Origin: Saccharofermentans sp.
GTDB taxonomy: Bacteria > Bacillota > Clostridia > Saccharofermentanales > Saccharofermentanaceae
Length of the DNA stretch: 52,642 bases
Direction of reading: 5' to 3'
NCBI GenBank assembly: GCA_024683485.1
Contig: JAIKYD010000077.1
Coordinates: 1-52,642, forward strand
Below the pieces are notes generated by a model. The model was not told the DNA's origin. It was given only the letters and a program-made list of their open reading frames with translations, and searched no databases. Shown here piece by piece: positions 1 to 11,100 of this stretch. Each line of letters starts with the position of its first letter. The stretch's first letter is position 1. Position numbers and translations under genes: made by a program.

Positions 1-2022
1 TATATTGTCAGATGTTCCGCTGACGGTTTTAATAGTAGCGATGAATTAATGGAACAGATCAACGGTTATCTGTCCAACCCTGAAACTCAAAAATTGACCT
101 CTTTTGGAATGACTTATGATTACACTGTTCATCCGCTTAAAGTTAAGATAAACGATGACGGTGCAGGACATATGGTCTGCCGGTACGGTACAAATGGTTC
201 AACTTCCGCCCCGGTAATTAAGTATACTGATATTTTCGACGAGAATTATAATGACTGTCTCGTTTTGGATTATAATGACGGTTCTTCAAGAAGGATAAAC
301 TACAACAGAATTTGTTATATGTCTGCTGATAACAGAACTCTTTCTGAGTTGTTTGCTCCGGAAAATTATTATTATCGGGTTAACAATCCATTGATGCCTT
401 ACAGTGAGAAAGGTTTATTCTGTGGATGGTTCTATGATAAAGAATGCACCAAGCGGGTTGATTTCTCCGATAGACTAACCAAAGAAACCGTATTCTATGC
501 GGGTTATACTACTGAGGATGCTTACAAGGTTACATATATAGCCAATGAAAAGCGGATATTCAATTATTTTGAGTCTGGAGATGGTTATATAGACAGATAT
601 GTTAGATGGATTAGCGACAGTTGGTATGATCTATCTACAAATGAGTTGAACGATTACAATGACAGAGAACTCACCCAATGGACTGTTGAACTTAGATCTA
701 GTGGTACCCAGAATGTCATTTATGAAGAATATGCAGGTGAGCCTGACAGTATGTATTTGTACAAACTCTATTATGATGCTGAGTATACACAGCCGATTGA
801 TGATGAAGCACTTCTTCCGGATGAATTGACAGTTTACTGCAAATTTATCTTGGCATACAAGGTTGAATATGATCTTGGCAATCCGTCAATTGCTGAAGAC
901 ACATATAACAAAGTAAGTTATGTTGATCATAATCAAAATTACTATACTTCATTTTGCTATTTTGTTGGAACGCCTTTTGAAACGATTATGAGAGAAGTTC
1001 CACAAATTAAGGAAGATGCTGTAGCTGAGTTTACTTACTATAGCTATGACAAAGCAGGAAAGAAACCTGTTAAAGAAGATGATGTTTTAACAGGACCAAT
1101 AACTATTTATGCGCAGTACGAGACTGATCCTTCTAAGATCGGCGGCAGTAAGCCGACAGCAACACCTACACCTACAAAGAAGCCAACTGTTACTGCAACG
1201 CCGACTCCGACTAAGAAGCCGACTGTTACAGCAACGCCGACTCCAACAAAGAAGCCGACTGTTACTGCAACGCCGACTCCAACAAAGAAGCCGACTGTTA
1301 CGGCAACACCTACACCGACGAAGAAACCTACTGTTACTGCAACACCAACGGCTAAACCAACTTCAAAACCTACAGCAACACCTACCCCAAAGACAAACCC
1401 TAAATCCACTTGGGTTCAGGATGGCGGCAAGTGGTATTACTTTGATGCAAAAGGTTCGAAAACAATCGGCTGGTTTAAGGATGGCAGTAAATGGTATTAC
1501 TGTGATAAAGACGGTGTCATGAAGACCGGCTGGCTCGATGATGGCGGAAAATGGTACTACTTAAGCAATACAGGAGCGATGGTCACCGGATGGGTAAAGG
1601 TCGGCAGAGATTGGTACTATATGGGACCTTCCGGAGCAATGACAACAGGCTGGGTCAAATCCGGCAATGCCTGGTACTACATGAAGGATTCGGGAGCAAT
1701 GGCTGTCGGCTGGGTACAGGACGGCGGTTCATGGTATTTCATGAATGAATCCGGAGCAATGACCACAGGCTGGATCGACGATGACGGCTCGCGCTACTAT
1801 CTGGGACCGTCCGGGGCAATGGCTACCGGTTGGGTTCAGTACGGAGGAAAGTGGTACTACATGAGCGCTTCCGGAGCCATGGCTACAGGCTGGGTTAAAT
1901 CTGGCAGCTCCTGGTATTACATGGATTCTTCAGGCGTGATGGTCACTGGCGTACTGAAGATCGATGGCCGGTACAGTGAGTTTGATTCCAGCGGCAAGTG
2001 GAAAGGCTATACTTCAAATTGA
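1..2022 (+). CDS. Secreted cell-wall-binding repeat protein with InlB-like repeats (5' partial)
   Basis: The reading frame is open to base 1, so the first in-frame ATG (49) is internal and the signal peptide and N-terminus lie outside the window. The visible part begins with about three beta-grasp modules of the InlB/Listeria-Bacteroides type (for example [12 protein letters not shown]...VFYAGYT near bases 415-515). A Thr/Pro/Lys linker made of 12-residue repeats follows (about 1150-1410), then nine to ten choline-binding-like repeats of the form [12 protein letters not shown]...GAM, and an end block EFDSSGKW. Such repeats normally attach a secreted protein non-covalently to cell-wall polymers (family knowledge); the InlB-like part suggests an adhesin or spacer (inference). 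A strong hairpin follows the stop. The ligand is unknown; choline-like or glycan binding are both possible. Confidence 0.85.
   Translation, partial: YIVRCSADGFNSSDELMEQINGYLSNPETQKLTSFGMTYDYTVHPLKVKINDDGAGHMVCRYGTNGSTSAPVIKYTDIFDENYNDCLVLDYNDGSSRRINYNRICYMSADNRTLSELFAPENYYYRVNNPLMPYSEKGLFCGWFYDKECTKRVDFSDRLTKETVFYAGYTTEDAYKVTYIANEKRIFNYFESGDGYIDRYVRWISDSWYDLSTNELNDYNDRELTQWTVELRSSGTQNVIYEEYAGEPDSMYLYKLYYDAEYTQPIDDEALLPDELTVYCKFILAYKVEYDLGNPSIAEDTYNKVSYVDHNQNYYTSFCYFVGTPFETIMREVPQIKEDAVAEFTYYSYDKAGKKPVKEDDVLTGPITIYAQYETDPSKIGGSKPTATPTPTKKPTVTATPTPTKKPTVTATPTPTKKPTVTATPTPTKKPTVTATPTPTKKPTVTATPTAKPTSKPTATPTPKTNPKSTWVQDGGKWYYFDAKGSKTIGWFKDGSKWYYCDKDGVMKTGWLDDGGKWYYLSNTGAMVTGWVKVGRDWYYMGPSGAMTTGWVKSGNAWYYMKDSGAMAVGWVQDGGSWYFMNESGAMTTGWIDDDGSRYYLGPSGAMATGWVQYGGKWYYMSASGAMATGWVKSGSSWYYMDSSGVMVTGVLKIDGRYSEFDSSGKWKGYTSN
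1159..1374 (+). repeat. 36-bp in-frame tandem repeat encoding the PT-rich linker
   Basis: Five clean 36-bp units (1159-1194, 1195-1230, 1231-1266, 1267-1302, 1303-1338) and a degenerate sixth (1339-1374) encode the 12-residue unit [12 protein letters not shown]. The third and fourth units differ at a single base, pointing to recent duplication. Because the unit is a multiple of three, copy-number change would alter linker length without breaking the frame. The long reverse-strand Gly/Val open frame here is a by-product of this composition. Confidence 0.9.
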
Positions 2023-2031
2023 TTTATTGAT

Positions 2032-2061
2032 CAAGGGGCATTTCGGTCGAGATGCCCCTTG
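2032..2061 (+). terminator. Rho-independent terminator after the first surface gene
   Basis: Arms of 14 bases beginning CAAGGGGCAT and ending ATGCCCCTTG pair with one G-U, leaving a very short loop, 10 bases after the stop codon. A weak T-run (TGGTATTTT) follows. This separates the first surface gene from the next. Confidence 0.8.
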
Positions 2062-2227
2062 TGGTATTTTGGCGGCACAAATCTTGACCTATACCGATGA
2101 TGATACCCACCAATCCATGAAACACCCGCGTCGCTTAATATATACGATATCTTTACATTGTATTCATGAAATGCAGATATGTGTTTTTTAGAATGATATT
2201 AGGGTGAATCTTCCGGGAGGTATTGAT

Positions 2228-2293
2228 ATGAGAATTAAAAAGCTTATCGCATCATTTGACATGATTCTATCGAGTAATAGAATAAAGATATAA
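2228..2293 (+). pseudogene. Signal-peptide stump of a lost surface protein
   Basis: A GGGAGG ribosome binding site at about 2215-2220 is correctly spaced before ATG at 2228, which opens a 21-codon frame starting MRIKKLIASFDMILSS and ending at TAA 2291. The basic start followed by a hydrophobic stretch looks like the beginning of a Gram-positive signal peptide, as in the neighbouring surface genes, and nothing of a mature protein follows. I read it as the residue of a deleted or recombined paralogue. A functional leader peptide is the alternative. Confidence 0.45.
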
Positions 2294-2330
2294 AGTGCGC
2301 AATGTGTTAAGGAATAAAGGAGACCTGTCA

Positions 2331-5030
2331 ATGAAAAACAAACTTGTATTACGTCTTTTAAGTTTTGCAGTGACTATGTCTATCGTTGTTTCCTGTGAGG
2401 GCCAGATCCTTGCGGAAGACACGGAAATGAATGAGGAACCTCAGGATGTTTCTGTGGAAGACAGTGTTAATGCAGGAATTGATAAGAATGATAATAACGT
2501 AGAGTTTATTGAAGAGGGTGTTCTTGAGGAGAATGTTACTGTTGACTTCATATACAATAACGATGAACTTGCCGAGCAGTTCATAAACCGCGAGATGAGT
2601 TATGCTCCTCAGCGTTCTTATTCTGCATATGTTTACTCACGCAATCTGTCCGAGAGTAATGCAATCGTATTCAACTATCTGTACGGGCAGATCCTTTCGA
2701 TAGCGGAAGGTTATGAGACCAGTACAACGATTACAATTCCTGAAGATGTTTTTTATATTGACGTTCCTTATGATGATTATCAAAGCAGAACATTCTCGGA
2801 CATATTGGAATCTAATGGATTTAATTCCAGTACAATTATCCATGCTCTTTTGTGTTCATGCCCGTATGACCTGTACTGGTACGATAAGACAAGTGGTTTT
2901 AGTACTTCGTATTCATCCAGGTTCGTTAATGGTTATTCAACCATCAGAATTGGTCTTACTTTCAGTTTTACTGTAGCTGGAGAATACCGTGGCAACGATA
3001 AATATACTATTGATTCTAAGTATGGTGAATCTGTCAGATCTGCAGCATCAAACGTCAGGAGAATAGTATCTTCGAATTCCGGACTGGATGATTATCAGAA
3101 ACTGTTAGTTTATAAGAATAAGATCTGCGAAATGGTTGACTACAACTATAACGCTGCCGGCGGCGGTGCTTCTTATGGAAATCCATGGCAGTTGATTTGG
3201 GTTTTCGATGGTGATGACAGTACTAAGGTCGTTTGCGAAGGTTATTCCAAGGCTTTCCAGTTCCTCTGCGACAGTTCGTCTTTCGACGATGATTCTGTAT
3301 ATGCACTTTCTGTTTACGGTAATGTGGCATTCCTGAACAGCAACAGCGGTCCGCATATGTGGAACATTGTTCATATGGATGACGGTTATAACTATGCCGT
3401 AGATGTAACAGCATGTGATACTACTGACAGATCATTCCTTAAAGGCGCTTCCAGCGGTTCGGCAAGAGGATATACGCTCACCAATGGCGATACATATAAG
3501 TACAATAATGACATGTATTCTGTTTTCAGCGATGATGATCTTATTATCGCATCTTCCGACTATGTTTATGGTCAGCCGACTGTAAAACCTACTGCAACTC
3601 CGGTTCCTTCTGTTACTGCAACGGCTACTCCTACACCTACCAGAGGACCGACGGCAACACCGATGCCTACTATGAAGCCGGTTTCTGAGGGTTATTTCCC
3701 TTATGATTCCTTAGAGTTAAATACTGTTATTGACTGTGATTGTCCTGAAAATATTAACTTTAGCGATAATAGGCCCAAAGTAATCATATTTGGCGATTTA
3801 TATGGTTGCTTTAACTCATATGGTACATTCTTTAATGTTCAGGATATTAAAGAAGAATATTCTTTGAACAATATTGATGTTTATTGCTTTCAATTGATTG
3901 ATGTCGATCTCGAAGACTATAAAAACGATATATACCAAGAATTCTCTTTGGGTAATGGCGATTACGTTATCTACGACGGAGTAGCGTGTGAATATGATAC
4001 GTCTCCGTATTACAGCCTGTATTATTGGTTCCTTTCCAGGGCTGTAGATGAAGGCGTTCTCTCTTGGGGCTCAACCTATTCTATGCCGTTAGTCGGATTC
4101 TTTGACAAAGACGGTAAACTAAAGAGAATTACAACAGAATATTTATATCCAGATGATATCAAAGAGGCGTTCACTCTGATTGGAGCGGATTTGAAGAAAC
4201 CAACGGCGACGCCAACACCTACTAAAAAGCCTACAGCTACTCCGACAAAGAAGCCGACGGCAACACCAACGAGGAAGCCGACGGCAACGCCGACAAAGAA
4301 ACCAACAGCAACACCTACAAAGAAGCCTACGGCAACACCAACTCCTACGAATAAACCGACGGCTACGCCTACCAATAAGCCAACGGCAACACCTACACCT
4401 ACGGCTAAGCAGAAGGCAGGCTGGGTCGAGGAAAGTGGAAACTGGTACTACTATGACAACACTGGAAAGAGAGTAACCGGCTGGTTAAAGCTTGGAAGAT
4501 ACTGGTATTTCCTTAACCTTGAAGGTGTCATGGAGACCGGTTGGATACATGACGGAGGAAAGTGGTATTTCTTAAAAGCCAATGGTTCAATGGCCATAGG
4601 GTGGATCCAAATTGGTGATAACTGGTTCTATCTAGGACCTTCCGGTGCTATGGTAACCGGTTGGCAGAAGATCGGTGGTTATTGGTATTACTTCAGTCCT
4701 GCAGGATATATGGCTACAGGCTGGCAGAAGATCAACGGCTCATGGTTCTTTATGTCTGCCAACGGCAATATGCTGACTGGATGGCAATTCATTAATGGTT
4801 CCTGGTTCTATTTCGATGAAGACGGATATATGCAGACCGGTTTCATAGAATTAGATGGTAAGACTTACTATTTGGATCCAAACGGTTATATGAGAACAGG
4901 ATGGATGAAGATAGACGGGAAGAAGTATTTCTTTGACGCTTCAGGATATATGTTCAAAGGCACACATGTTATCAGCGGTATAAGGTTTGAGTTTGCTGAT
5001 GACGGACACTGTTTGAATCCGGTGGATTGA
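2331..5030 (+). CDS. Secreted protein: transglutaminase-like domain, CXXS thioredoxin-like domain, cell-wall-binding repeats
   Basis: ATG 2331 is chosen because AAAGGAG lies at 2316-2322; an upstream in-frame ATG at 2295 lacks a good site. This gives 899 residues. Order: signal peptide (about 1-30); acidic stretch; transglutaminase/protease-like domain (about 240-380) with Cys302 in VCEGYSKAF, His342 in GPHMWN and Asp358 in YAVDVT as the expected triad; a PT-rich linker; a domain (about 480-620) resembling thioredoxin, with [10 protein letters not shown] followed by F-N-S (Cys493...Ser496) and a cis-proline-like SMP (Pro586); a second PT-rich linker; then about nine aromatic cell-wall-binding repeats ending GHCLNPVD. 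The triad suggests cross-linking or peptidase chemistry at the cell surface (inference). The redox domain has lost its second Cys, so isomerase-like or non-catalytic roles are possible. Confidence 0.8.
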   Translation: MKNKLVLRLLSFAVTMSIVVSCEGQILAEDTEMNEEPQDVSVEDSVNAGIDKNDNNVEFIEEGVLEENVTVDFIYNNDELAEQFINREMSYAPQRSYSAYVYSRNLSESNAIVFNYLYGQILSIAEGYETSTTITIPEDVFYIDVPYDDYQSRTFSDILESNGFNSSTIIHALLCSCPYDLYWYDKTSGFSTSYSSRFVNGYSTIRIGLTFSFTVAGEYRGNDKYTIDSKYGESVRSAASNVRRIVSSNSGLDDYQKLLVYKNKICEMVDYNYNAAGGGASYGNPWQLIWVFDGDDSTKVVCEGYSKAFQFLCDSSSFDDDSVYALSVYGNVAFLNSNSGPHMWNIVHMDDGYNYAVDVTACDTTDRSFLKGASSGSARGYTLTNGDTYKYNNDMYSVFSDDDLIIASSDYVYGQPTVKPTATPVPSVTATATPTPTRGPTATPMPTMKPVSEGYFPYDSLELNTVIDCDCPENINFSDNRPKVIIFGDLYGCFNSYGTFFNVQDIKEEYSLNNIDVYCFQLIDVDLEDYKNDIYQEFSLGNGDYVIYDGVACEYDTSPYYSLYYWFLSRAVDEGVLSWGSTYSMPLVGFFDKDGKLKRITTEYLYPDDIKEAFTLIGADLKKPTATPTPTKKPTATPTKKPTATPTRKPTATPTKKPTATPTKKPTATPTPTNKPTATPTNKPTATPTPTAKQKAGWVEESGNWYYYDNTGKRVTGWLKLGRYWYFLNLEGVMETGWIHDGGKWYFLKANGSMAIGWIQIGDNWFYLGPSGAMVTGWQKIGGYWYYFSPAGYMATGWQKINGSWFFMSANGNMLTGWQFINGSWFYFDEDGYMQTGFIELDGKTYYLDPNGYMRTGWMKIDGKKYFFDASGYMFKGTHVISGIRFEFADDGHCLNPVD
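4199..4412 (+). repeat. 24-bp-type tandem repeat encoding the second PT-rich linker
   Basis: Repeats of about 24 bp encode the eight-residue unit PTATPTKK and variants (RK, NK), with three longer PTATPTPT units interspersed. The unit differs in length from the 36-bp repeat of the upstream paralogue although the composition is the same, so each linker has probably expanded independently. A shorter, less regular linker of the same type lies at about 3574-3690. Confidence 0.8.
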
Positions 5031-5095
5031 TCCTGGTTATATGAGTTTCCGGGGTGGTTTTCGGGATTTGTGTTAACGCTTGGTAAGGTAATTAT

Positions 5096-5146
5096 ATGAA
5101 AAAGAGATTCATGGCATTATTCATGATGAGTTTGGTTATTGTCTGA
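5096..5146 (+). pseudogene. Second signal-peptide stump
   Basis: ATG 5096 opens a 16-codon frame, MKKRFMALFMMSLVIV, ending at TGA 5144. The basic-hydrophobic pattern resembles the signal peptide of the intact gene that starts 109 bases after the stump (MKRFIRLFSVIVLVV). A weak AAGG-type site precedes it. I take it as the start of a decayed paralogue; chance is possible because the frame is short. Confidence 0.4.
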
Positions 5147-5254
5147 CTTCGTAATTCTTTAATCAAGAATTGACATTTAGTTAATAATTTATATCAAGTT
5201 TATATTAAAAGCATTTGTACCATATTCTTATATAAGATATATGGAGGTATCACC

Positions 5255-6442
5255 GTGAAGCGTTTTATCCGTCTTTTCAGTGTGATCGTGTTAGTTGTAA
5301 TGCTTTTATCGAACAGTGTGGCTGCGTCAACTGTTGAGTCCTATGACCTGAATTATAAAGTTGATAACAAAGCAGCGAGATCTGTTTACCATATGGTTAA
5401 TGACTGGCGTACAAGCGGAGATGCTTGGTATTGGAATTCTTCGAACACTTCGAAAATTCAATGCGGAAAGCTATCCGCTTTTTCTTATGACTATAATCTC
5501 GAGCTTGTTGCTTTACAGAGAGCTTATGAGATTGCAATTAGTTTCAGCCACACAAGACCTGATGGCAGTGCCTGGTACACATGTGAATGCAATGGAACCA
5601 GTTCATATGGTGAGAATATTGCGGCCGGTTATATGACTGCGGAGTCTGTTTTCTTAGGCTGGCGTGAAGATGATTGTAATTACGCCGGTCAGGGACACAG
5701 AAGAAATATGGCAAATTCTGATTTTACAGCCATAGGTGTTGCTCACGTAGAATATAACGGAAGACATTTTTGGGTTCAGGAGTTCGGTTATGATAACAGT
5801 GGCGCCTTATCAAGAGTTGCTATCCAGGGTGAAAGAACGGGAACTGTAAAGATCAACTCTTCGTCAGGCATTGCTGCTCCGGTAAAGAAAGTGATCAAGA
5901 ACGGCTGGCAGAAAGAGAACAATAACTGGTATTACTATGATAACGGCACTAAGGTTACCGGCTGGTATAACGCAAATGGTTGGTACTTTTTCGATGATAA
6001 TGGAGTTATGCAGACCGGATGGGTCAGTGAGAACGGCACATGGTATTACTTAGGTGTTTCAGGTGCAATGGCTACCGGCTGGATCAAATCTGGTAATGCA
6101 TGGTATTACATGCGTGGTTCCGGTGCGATGGCAACAGGCTGGCAGCAGGTAAATGACTCATGGTATTATCTTGAATCCTCAGGTGCTATGAGGACAGGTT
6201 GGATTATGTCCGGTGGAAAGTGGTATTACTTAGGATCCTCCGGCAAAATGGCCAGCGGATGGATAAATGAAAACAATAGCTGGTATTATACGGATTCTTC
6301 CGGTGCTTTGATCACAGGTTGGAAGAATATCGACGGTTCCTGGTATTACTTTGATAACAGCGGAGTTATGGCAACAGGTACCAAAACAATAGGTGATAAG
6401 GATTATTCTTTCGGCAGCAATGGTCATTGCCTGAATCGTTAA
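5255..6442 (+). CDS. Secreted CAP/SCP-domain protein with cell-wall-binding repeats
   Basis: The start is GTG at 5255 with TGGAGG just upstream; no better ATG exists before the signal peptide (about residues 1-25, MKRFIRLFSVIVLVVMLLSN). Residues about 45-185 form a CAP (cysteine-rich secretory/SCP, PF00188-type) domain: FSHTRPDG with His99, YGENIAAGY with Glu120, GQGHRRNM with His148, and WVQEFGY with Glu176, matching the family's His/Glu cleft. About nine aromatic cell-wall-binding repeats follow directly, with almost no linker, ending GHCLNR. Bacterial CAP proteins are secreted and mostly of unknown biochemical role; ligand binding at the envelope is a reasonable guess. No clear terminator follows, and the next paralogue starts 72 bases later. 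Confidence 0.85.
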   Translation: MKRFIRLFSVIVLVVMLLSNSVAASTVESYDLNYKVDNKAARSVYHMVNDWRTSGDAWYWNSSNTSKIQCGKLSAFSYDYNLELVALQRAYEIAISFSHTRPDGSAWYTCECNGTSSYGENIAAGYMTAESVFLGWREDDCNYAGQGHRRNMANSDFTAIGVAHVEYNGRHFWVQEFGYDNSGALSRVAIQGERTGTVKINSSSGIAAPVKKVIKNGWQKENNNWYYYDNGTKVTGWYNANGWYFFDDNGVMQTGWVSENGTWYYLGVSGAMATGWIKSGNAWYYMRGSGAMATGWQQVNDSWYYLESSGAMRTGWIMSGGKWYYLGSSGKMASGWINENNSWYYTDSSGALITGWKNIDGSWYYFDNSGVMATGTKTIGDKDYSFGSNGHCLNR

Positions 6443-6514
6443 TTATCGTCATTTGCAAACGAAAGTACACTGACGTATTCTTGAAGTAATTCATAGAATA
6501 GGCGGTGTATTTTT

Positions 6515-8017
6515 ATGTCTAAACGTCTGCTTTCCTTATTACTGTCTTTCGCTTTTGCTTTATCATTGCCTTTAGCATTAATGAATGCTGATGTTAAGGC
6601 AGCCGGTGGAGTTGAGATAAATAAGCACACTTTTCCCAGTGCTTATTTCAGAAATTATGTTATAGCAAATTTCGATAAAAACAGAGATAACTATCTCAGC
6701 CAATCTGAGATTGACTCTGTAATTGTAATATCATGCATTGATTATAATATTTCCGATCTGACCGGAATTGAGTATTTTACAAATCTAAGAGAATTAGAAT
6801 GCGGCTACAATACTTTTGATGAACTCAATCTAAGTAACAATCCGAATCTTGAAGAGTTAGATTGCAGTTTTGGTATGATCAAATCTCTTAATGTATCGAA
6901 AAATACAAAGCTTAGAATACTGAATTGCTACAATAATAAACTTCAGAATCTTGATATAAGCAATAATGTGGAATTAGTCCGACTTGACTGTGGATACAAT
7001 CAGTTGTCCTCGCTTGACATAAGTAAAAATTCCAAATTGACGGAATTGGGGTGTAGTTATAACTCGTTAACGAAAATAGACCTTAGTAAGAATAAGGAAC
7101 TTTGGAGACTTCACATTAATGATAATAATCTTTCTGCTCTTGATTTGAGTAACAATCCTAAAGTGGATTTTATCAATTGCGAGGATAATGCAAATCTCAA
7201 GACAATGAATATCAGCAATTGTCCGGAACTGGTTTATCTGAAATGTAGTGGAACAAACTTAGGCACATTGGATATCAGTAATTGTCCTTGTCTCAAAGAT
7301 GCATATCTTAACGGTAATAAGCTTGAACAAGGCAGTAATTATGTTTATACGGTCTGGGGAAAATTTAAAGATGATCCAGAATATATGCTGTCTGTAAACA
7401 GCAAAACCAAAATTACAACAGCAAAGCCTACAGTAACACCTACATCAGCAGTTAAGCCAAAATCCGTCTGGGTCAAATCAGGTAATAACTGGTCTTATTA
7501 TGATAAAAACGGAAATAAAGTAACAGGCTGGTACAAGGTCGACAGTACATGGTATTACTTTGATTCCAAGGGTGTTATGCAGACCGGATGGCTTAAATCC
7601 GGTACGGCCTGGTACTATTTAGGCTCTAATGGGTCAATGTGTACCGGATGGCAAAAGATATCTAACGTCTGGTATTACTTCAATAGCAGCGGCGTGATGG
7701 TTACCGGCTGGCAGAAGATCGGCAATGCATGGTATTTCTTTGACGGCGGCGGAGCAATGAAGACCGGCTGGCTAAAGAATGGCGGAGTCTGGTATTACCT
7801 TAAGGCTGATGGTGCTATGGCTGCAAACGAATACTGCGAAGGTTATTGGCTTAATGCTGACGGTAGCTGGAAATATCCCTACAAGGCCGAATGGAAGACC
7901 GATTCCAAAGGTAAATACTTTATGGATTCATCCGGATGGTATGCTAAGAACTGTTCATTGAAGATCGATGGTAAGGTTTATAAGTTCAATGCTGCAGGGT
8001 ATTGCACAAATCCGTGA
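6515..8017 (+). CDS. Secreted leucine-rich-repeat protein with EF-hand-like loop and cell-wall-binding repeats
   Basis: A signal peptide (MSKRLLSLLLSFAFALSLP) is followed by a calcium-loop-like segment FDKNRDNYLSQSE (Asp at positions 1, 5 by spacing, Glu at 12). About ten leucine-rich repeats of roughly 21 residues follow, in the form L..LDCSxN.L..LDIS.N, each with a Cys or Gly at the turn. A short linker (KPTVTPTSAVKP) leads into about seven aromatic wall-binding repeats and a distinct C-terminal block (about 7827-8014) containing EYCEGYWLNADGSW and ending GYCTNP. LRR surfaces usually bind protein or glycan partners, so an adhesin role is plausible (inference). The C-terminal block is shared with the following gene. 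Confidence 0.85.
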   Translation: MSKRLLSLLLSFAFALSLPLALMNADVKAAGGVEINKHTFPSAYFRNYVIANFDKNRDNYLSQSEIDSVIVISCIDYNISDLTGIEYFTNLRELECGYNTFDELNLSNNPNLEELDCSFGMIKSLNVSKNTKLRILNCYNNKLQNLDISNNVELVRLDCGYNQLSSLDISKNSKLTELGCSYNSLTKIDLSKNKELWRLHINDNNLSALDLSNNPKVDFINCEDNANLKTMNISNCPELVYLKCSGTNLGTLDISNCPCLKDAYLNGNKLEQGSNYVYTVWGKFKDDPEYMLSVNSKTKITTAKPTVTPTSAVKPKSVWVKSGNNWSYYDKNGNKVTGWYKVDSTWYYFDSKGVMQTGWLKSGTAWYYLGSNGSMCTGWQKISNVWYYFNSSGVMVTGWQKIGNAWYFFDGGGAMKTGWLKNGGVWYYLKADGAMAANEYCEGYWLNADGSWKYPYKAEWKTDSKGKYFMDSSGWYAKNCSLKIDGKVYKFNAAGYCTNP

Positions 8018-8143
8018 GTGAGTAATGTTGTTCTTTTAATAATTTATAATTAAAGGAATTTTGCGGAAAATTTAATTTCTTCTCACGAAATTTTGATTTT
8101 AGAGTTATTATAAAAGCAAATTTTTGTACGGGAGGATTTAAAC

Positions 8144-11100
8144 ATGCATATGTTGAAAAGAAGCCTCAGAATAGTTTCAGCAGGACTTGTTGCTGCGATG
8201 GCTGCATCGGTCTTTACGGCTTTAGCTGGAAATGGTGTTGTTCTGGCGGCTGAGAATAAAGATGCAAGTAATACCTGTCTTGGTTTTGTTGAGTCCAGCA
8301 TTCCGATGAGTATAGAGGAGAAATCGGTACTGTTCTCGACTGTAACTAAAGGCAATATGGGCGAGGACGGTGCATTATACGAATACACAGTAATTGACCC
8401 TAATATCAATATTGATATTCGCAAAGACATGCGTCATGTGAGATTTGAAACCGAGGTTGCTATTCCTTACGCTGTAAGCGGCAATAATGCTGATAATGTA
8501 ACACAGACCTCAATTCTTATTACTGACAAAGCTTACGATGATGATGCAAAGGTTCTTTTTTATGAAACCTTATCCGGTACTTATGCTAAAGAGGGTACGG
8601 GTACATTTGTTCTCCCCAGAACAGTGGAAGGCAAAAAATGGGGTGAAGATTATAAAGTTTATCTTATTGCAGAGGATATAAACGAAGGTAATGACTATGC
8701 CAGCAAGCCCGTTTTGTTAGATGTTCCGGGAAGCACCGGCTGGTTCCAGGATGGCAGTGACTGGTATTATATTGATGATAATGGTGCAAAAGTTACCGGT
8801 TGGCAGAAGATTAACGATTCCTGGTATTACTTTGATGATAAAGGAGTTATGAAGACCGGTTGGAATTATATCAACTATTCCTGGTACTATTTGGATAATA
8901 AAGGTGTTATGGTCACCGGTTGGGCCGAGGTTGAAGGTAAGAAATATTATCTTGATTCTGACGGTAAGATGGTAACCGGTAAGAAGACGATCGATGGCAA
9001 GGAATATGAATTTGATCTAAGCGGCGTTTTGCTTACCAAGGAATATTCAATTATTCTTAAAGATGTTAAGAACGGAGATGCTACGGTATCTGCTTCTAAA
9101 GCAATTGCAGGTGATGAGATCACTGTAACTGTAACCCCTGTTGAAGGATATGAATTTGAACTTATCAAAGTCAATGATCAGGAGATTAAGGACAAGAAGT
9201 TCACAATGCCTTCAAAGGACGTTGAGTTATCTGTAGTCTGCAAGAAGATTGACTATAAGATTACTGTAGAAGAGACAGAGAATGGTAAGACAACTGTAAA
9301 TACAACTACAGCAAATGCTGGTGATGAGATCACGATTACCGCTAAGCCTAATGACGGTTATTATGTTTTCGATTACTATGTCAATGACGAGGTAATAAGC
9401 GTAAATACTTTCGAGATGCCTGCAAAGGACGTTACCGTAAAAGTAATCTATGTTAATTTCCCGTATTCGGTAATGTATGACTATGATTCCGATATGGTTG
9501 TTGTAGATTCGAAGGAATCAACAAATGATGTATGTTCATTCGAGATTAAGGCGAAGGATGGTTATGAGATCACTACAGTCAAGTCCGGCGATAAGGAACT
9601 TGAGCCTGATAACGGTCTGTATAAGTTAACTTCTCCCAAGGGAAGAGTTGTTGTAACTATTACTGCAAAAGCAAAAGCTGCTACTAAAGCAGGCTGGCTC
9701 AAGGAAGACGGCAACTGGTATTATTACGATTCCAACCTTAAGAAGGCTACAGGCTGGTTAAAATATGAAGATAACTGGTATTACCTGAATGACGAAGGCG
9801 TTATGCAGACAGGCTGGCTTAAGACTGGTGGCAAGAAGTATTATCTCCTGTCAGACGGTAAGATGGTAACCGGCAAGCAGAATATCTCCGGAGAGGATTA
9901 TGAATTTGATTCCAATGGTGCATTGGTTACCAAGGTTTATTTGATCACTTTGAAGGATGTAAAGGGCGGAAACGCTGAAGTATCCGCAATAACTGCAAAA
10001 GAAGGCGATGAGATAACCATTACGGTTACTCCTTCCTCCGGCTATGAGTTTGAGCTTATCAAGGTTAACGGCAACGAGATCAAAGATAAGAAGTTCAAAA
10101 TGCCTGCAGACGATGTTGAACTGTTTGTTCAGTGCAAGAAGATCGACTATAAGATCACTGTTGTTGAGACAGAGAATGGTAAGGTTACTGTAAATACTAC
10201 TACTGCCAATGTCGGTGACGAGATCAAGATCACAGCTACCCCTGATGCGGATTACTTAATTTCCAAGTACGTTGTAAATGGTGAGGAGAGCGATAAGGAT
10301 ACCTTTGAGATGCCTGCAAAGGATGTTGAAGTAAAGGTTATTTTCGCAAAGATTCCTTATTCCGTAATGTATGACTATGATTCAAGCATGGTCGAGGTTG
10401 ACCCGAAGGAAGTAACTGATGATGTTTGCACTTTCGAAGTAAAAGCGAAGGACGGATATGAGATCGTTTCAGTTAAGGTTGACGATAAGGATGTCGCGGT
10501 TGCTGACGGTCTGTATAAGTTAACTGCACCCGAGGGCAAGATCGTAGTAAAGATTACTGCTAAAGCTAAGTCTAGCTCGAAAACAGGTTGGGTACAGGAG
10601 AATAACACCTGGTATTACTATAAAGATGACGGTTCAAAGGCTACCGGCTGGCAGAAGATTGATGAAAAATTGTATTTCTTTGATGATCAGGGTGCCATGA
10701 AGACAGGCTGGTTACAGGATAAGGATACCTGGTATTACCTTAACGCTTCAGGCGAAATGGCAACAGGCTGGCTTACGATCGGTTCAAATAAGTACTATCT
10801 TGAGTCAGATGGTAAGATGGTTACCGGCAAGAAGACAATCGATGGTAAAGACTATGAGTTCGGTTCTAACGGTGCATTGATCTCCGGTGCTTCTGACACC
10901 TATCCTGTTACATTGGTCGATGTCAAGGGCGGTAATGCCACAGTATCTGCAACATCAGCTAAAGCCGGTGAAGAGATCACGGTTACAGTAACTCCTGTTG
11001 AAGGTTATGAATTTAAGCTCATAAATGTAAACGGTACTGAGATCAACGACACCAAATTCAAGATGCCTGCTGAAGAAGCAAAACTTACTGTTGTATGCAA

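Noticed and set aside
1107..1409. Reverse-strand open frame rich in Gly and Val
   Set aside because: It is the complement of the PT-rich tandem repeat; low complexity, no ribosome binding site, and it lies inside a well-supported gene.
4076..4375. Second reverse-strand Gly/Val-rich open frame
   Set aside because: Same cause: complement of the second PT-rich linker.
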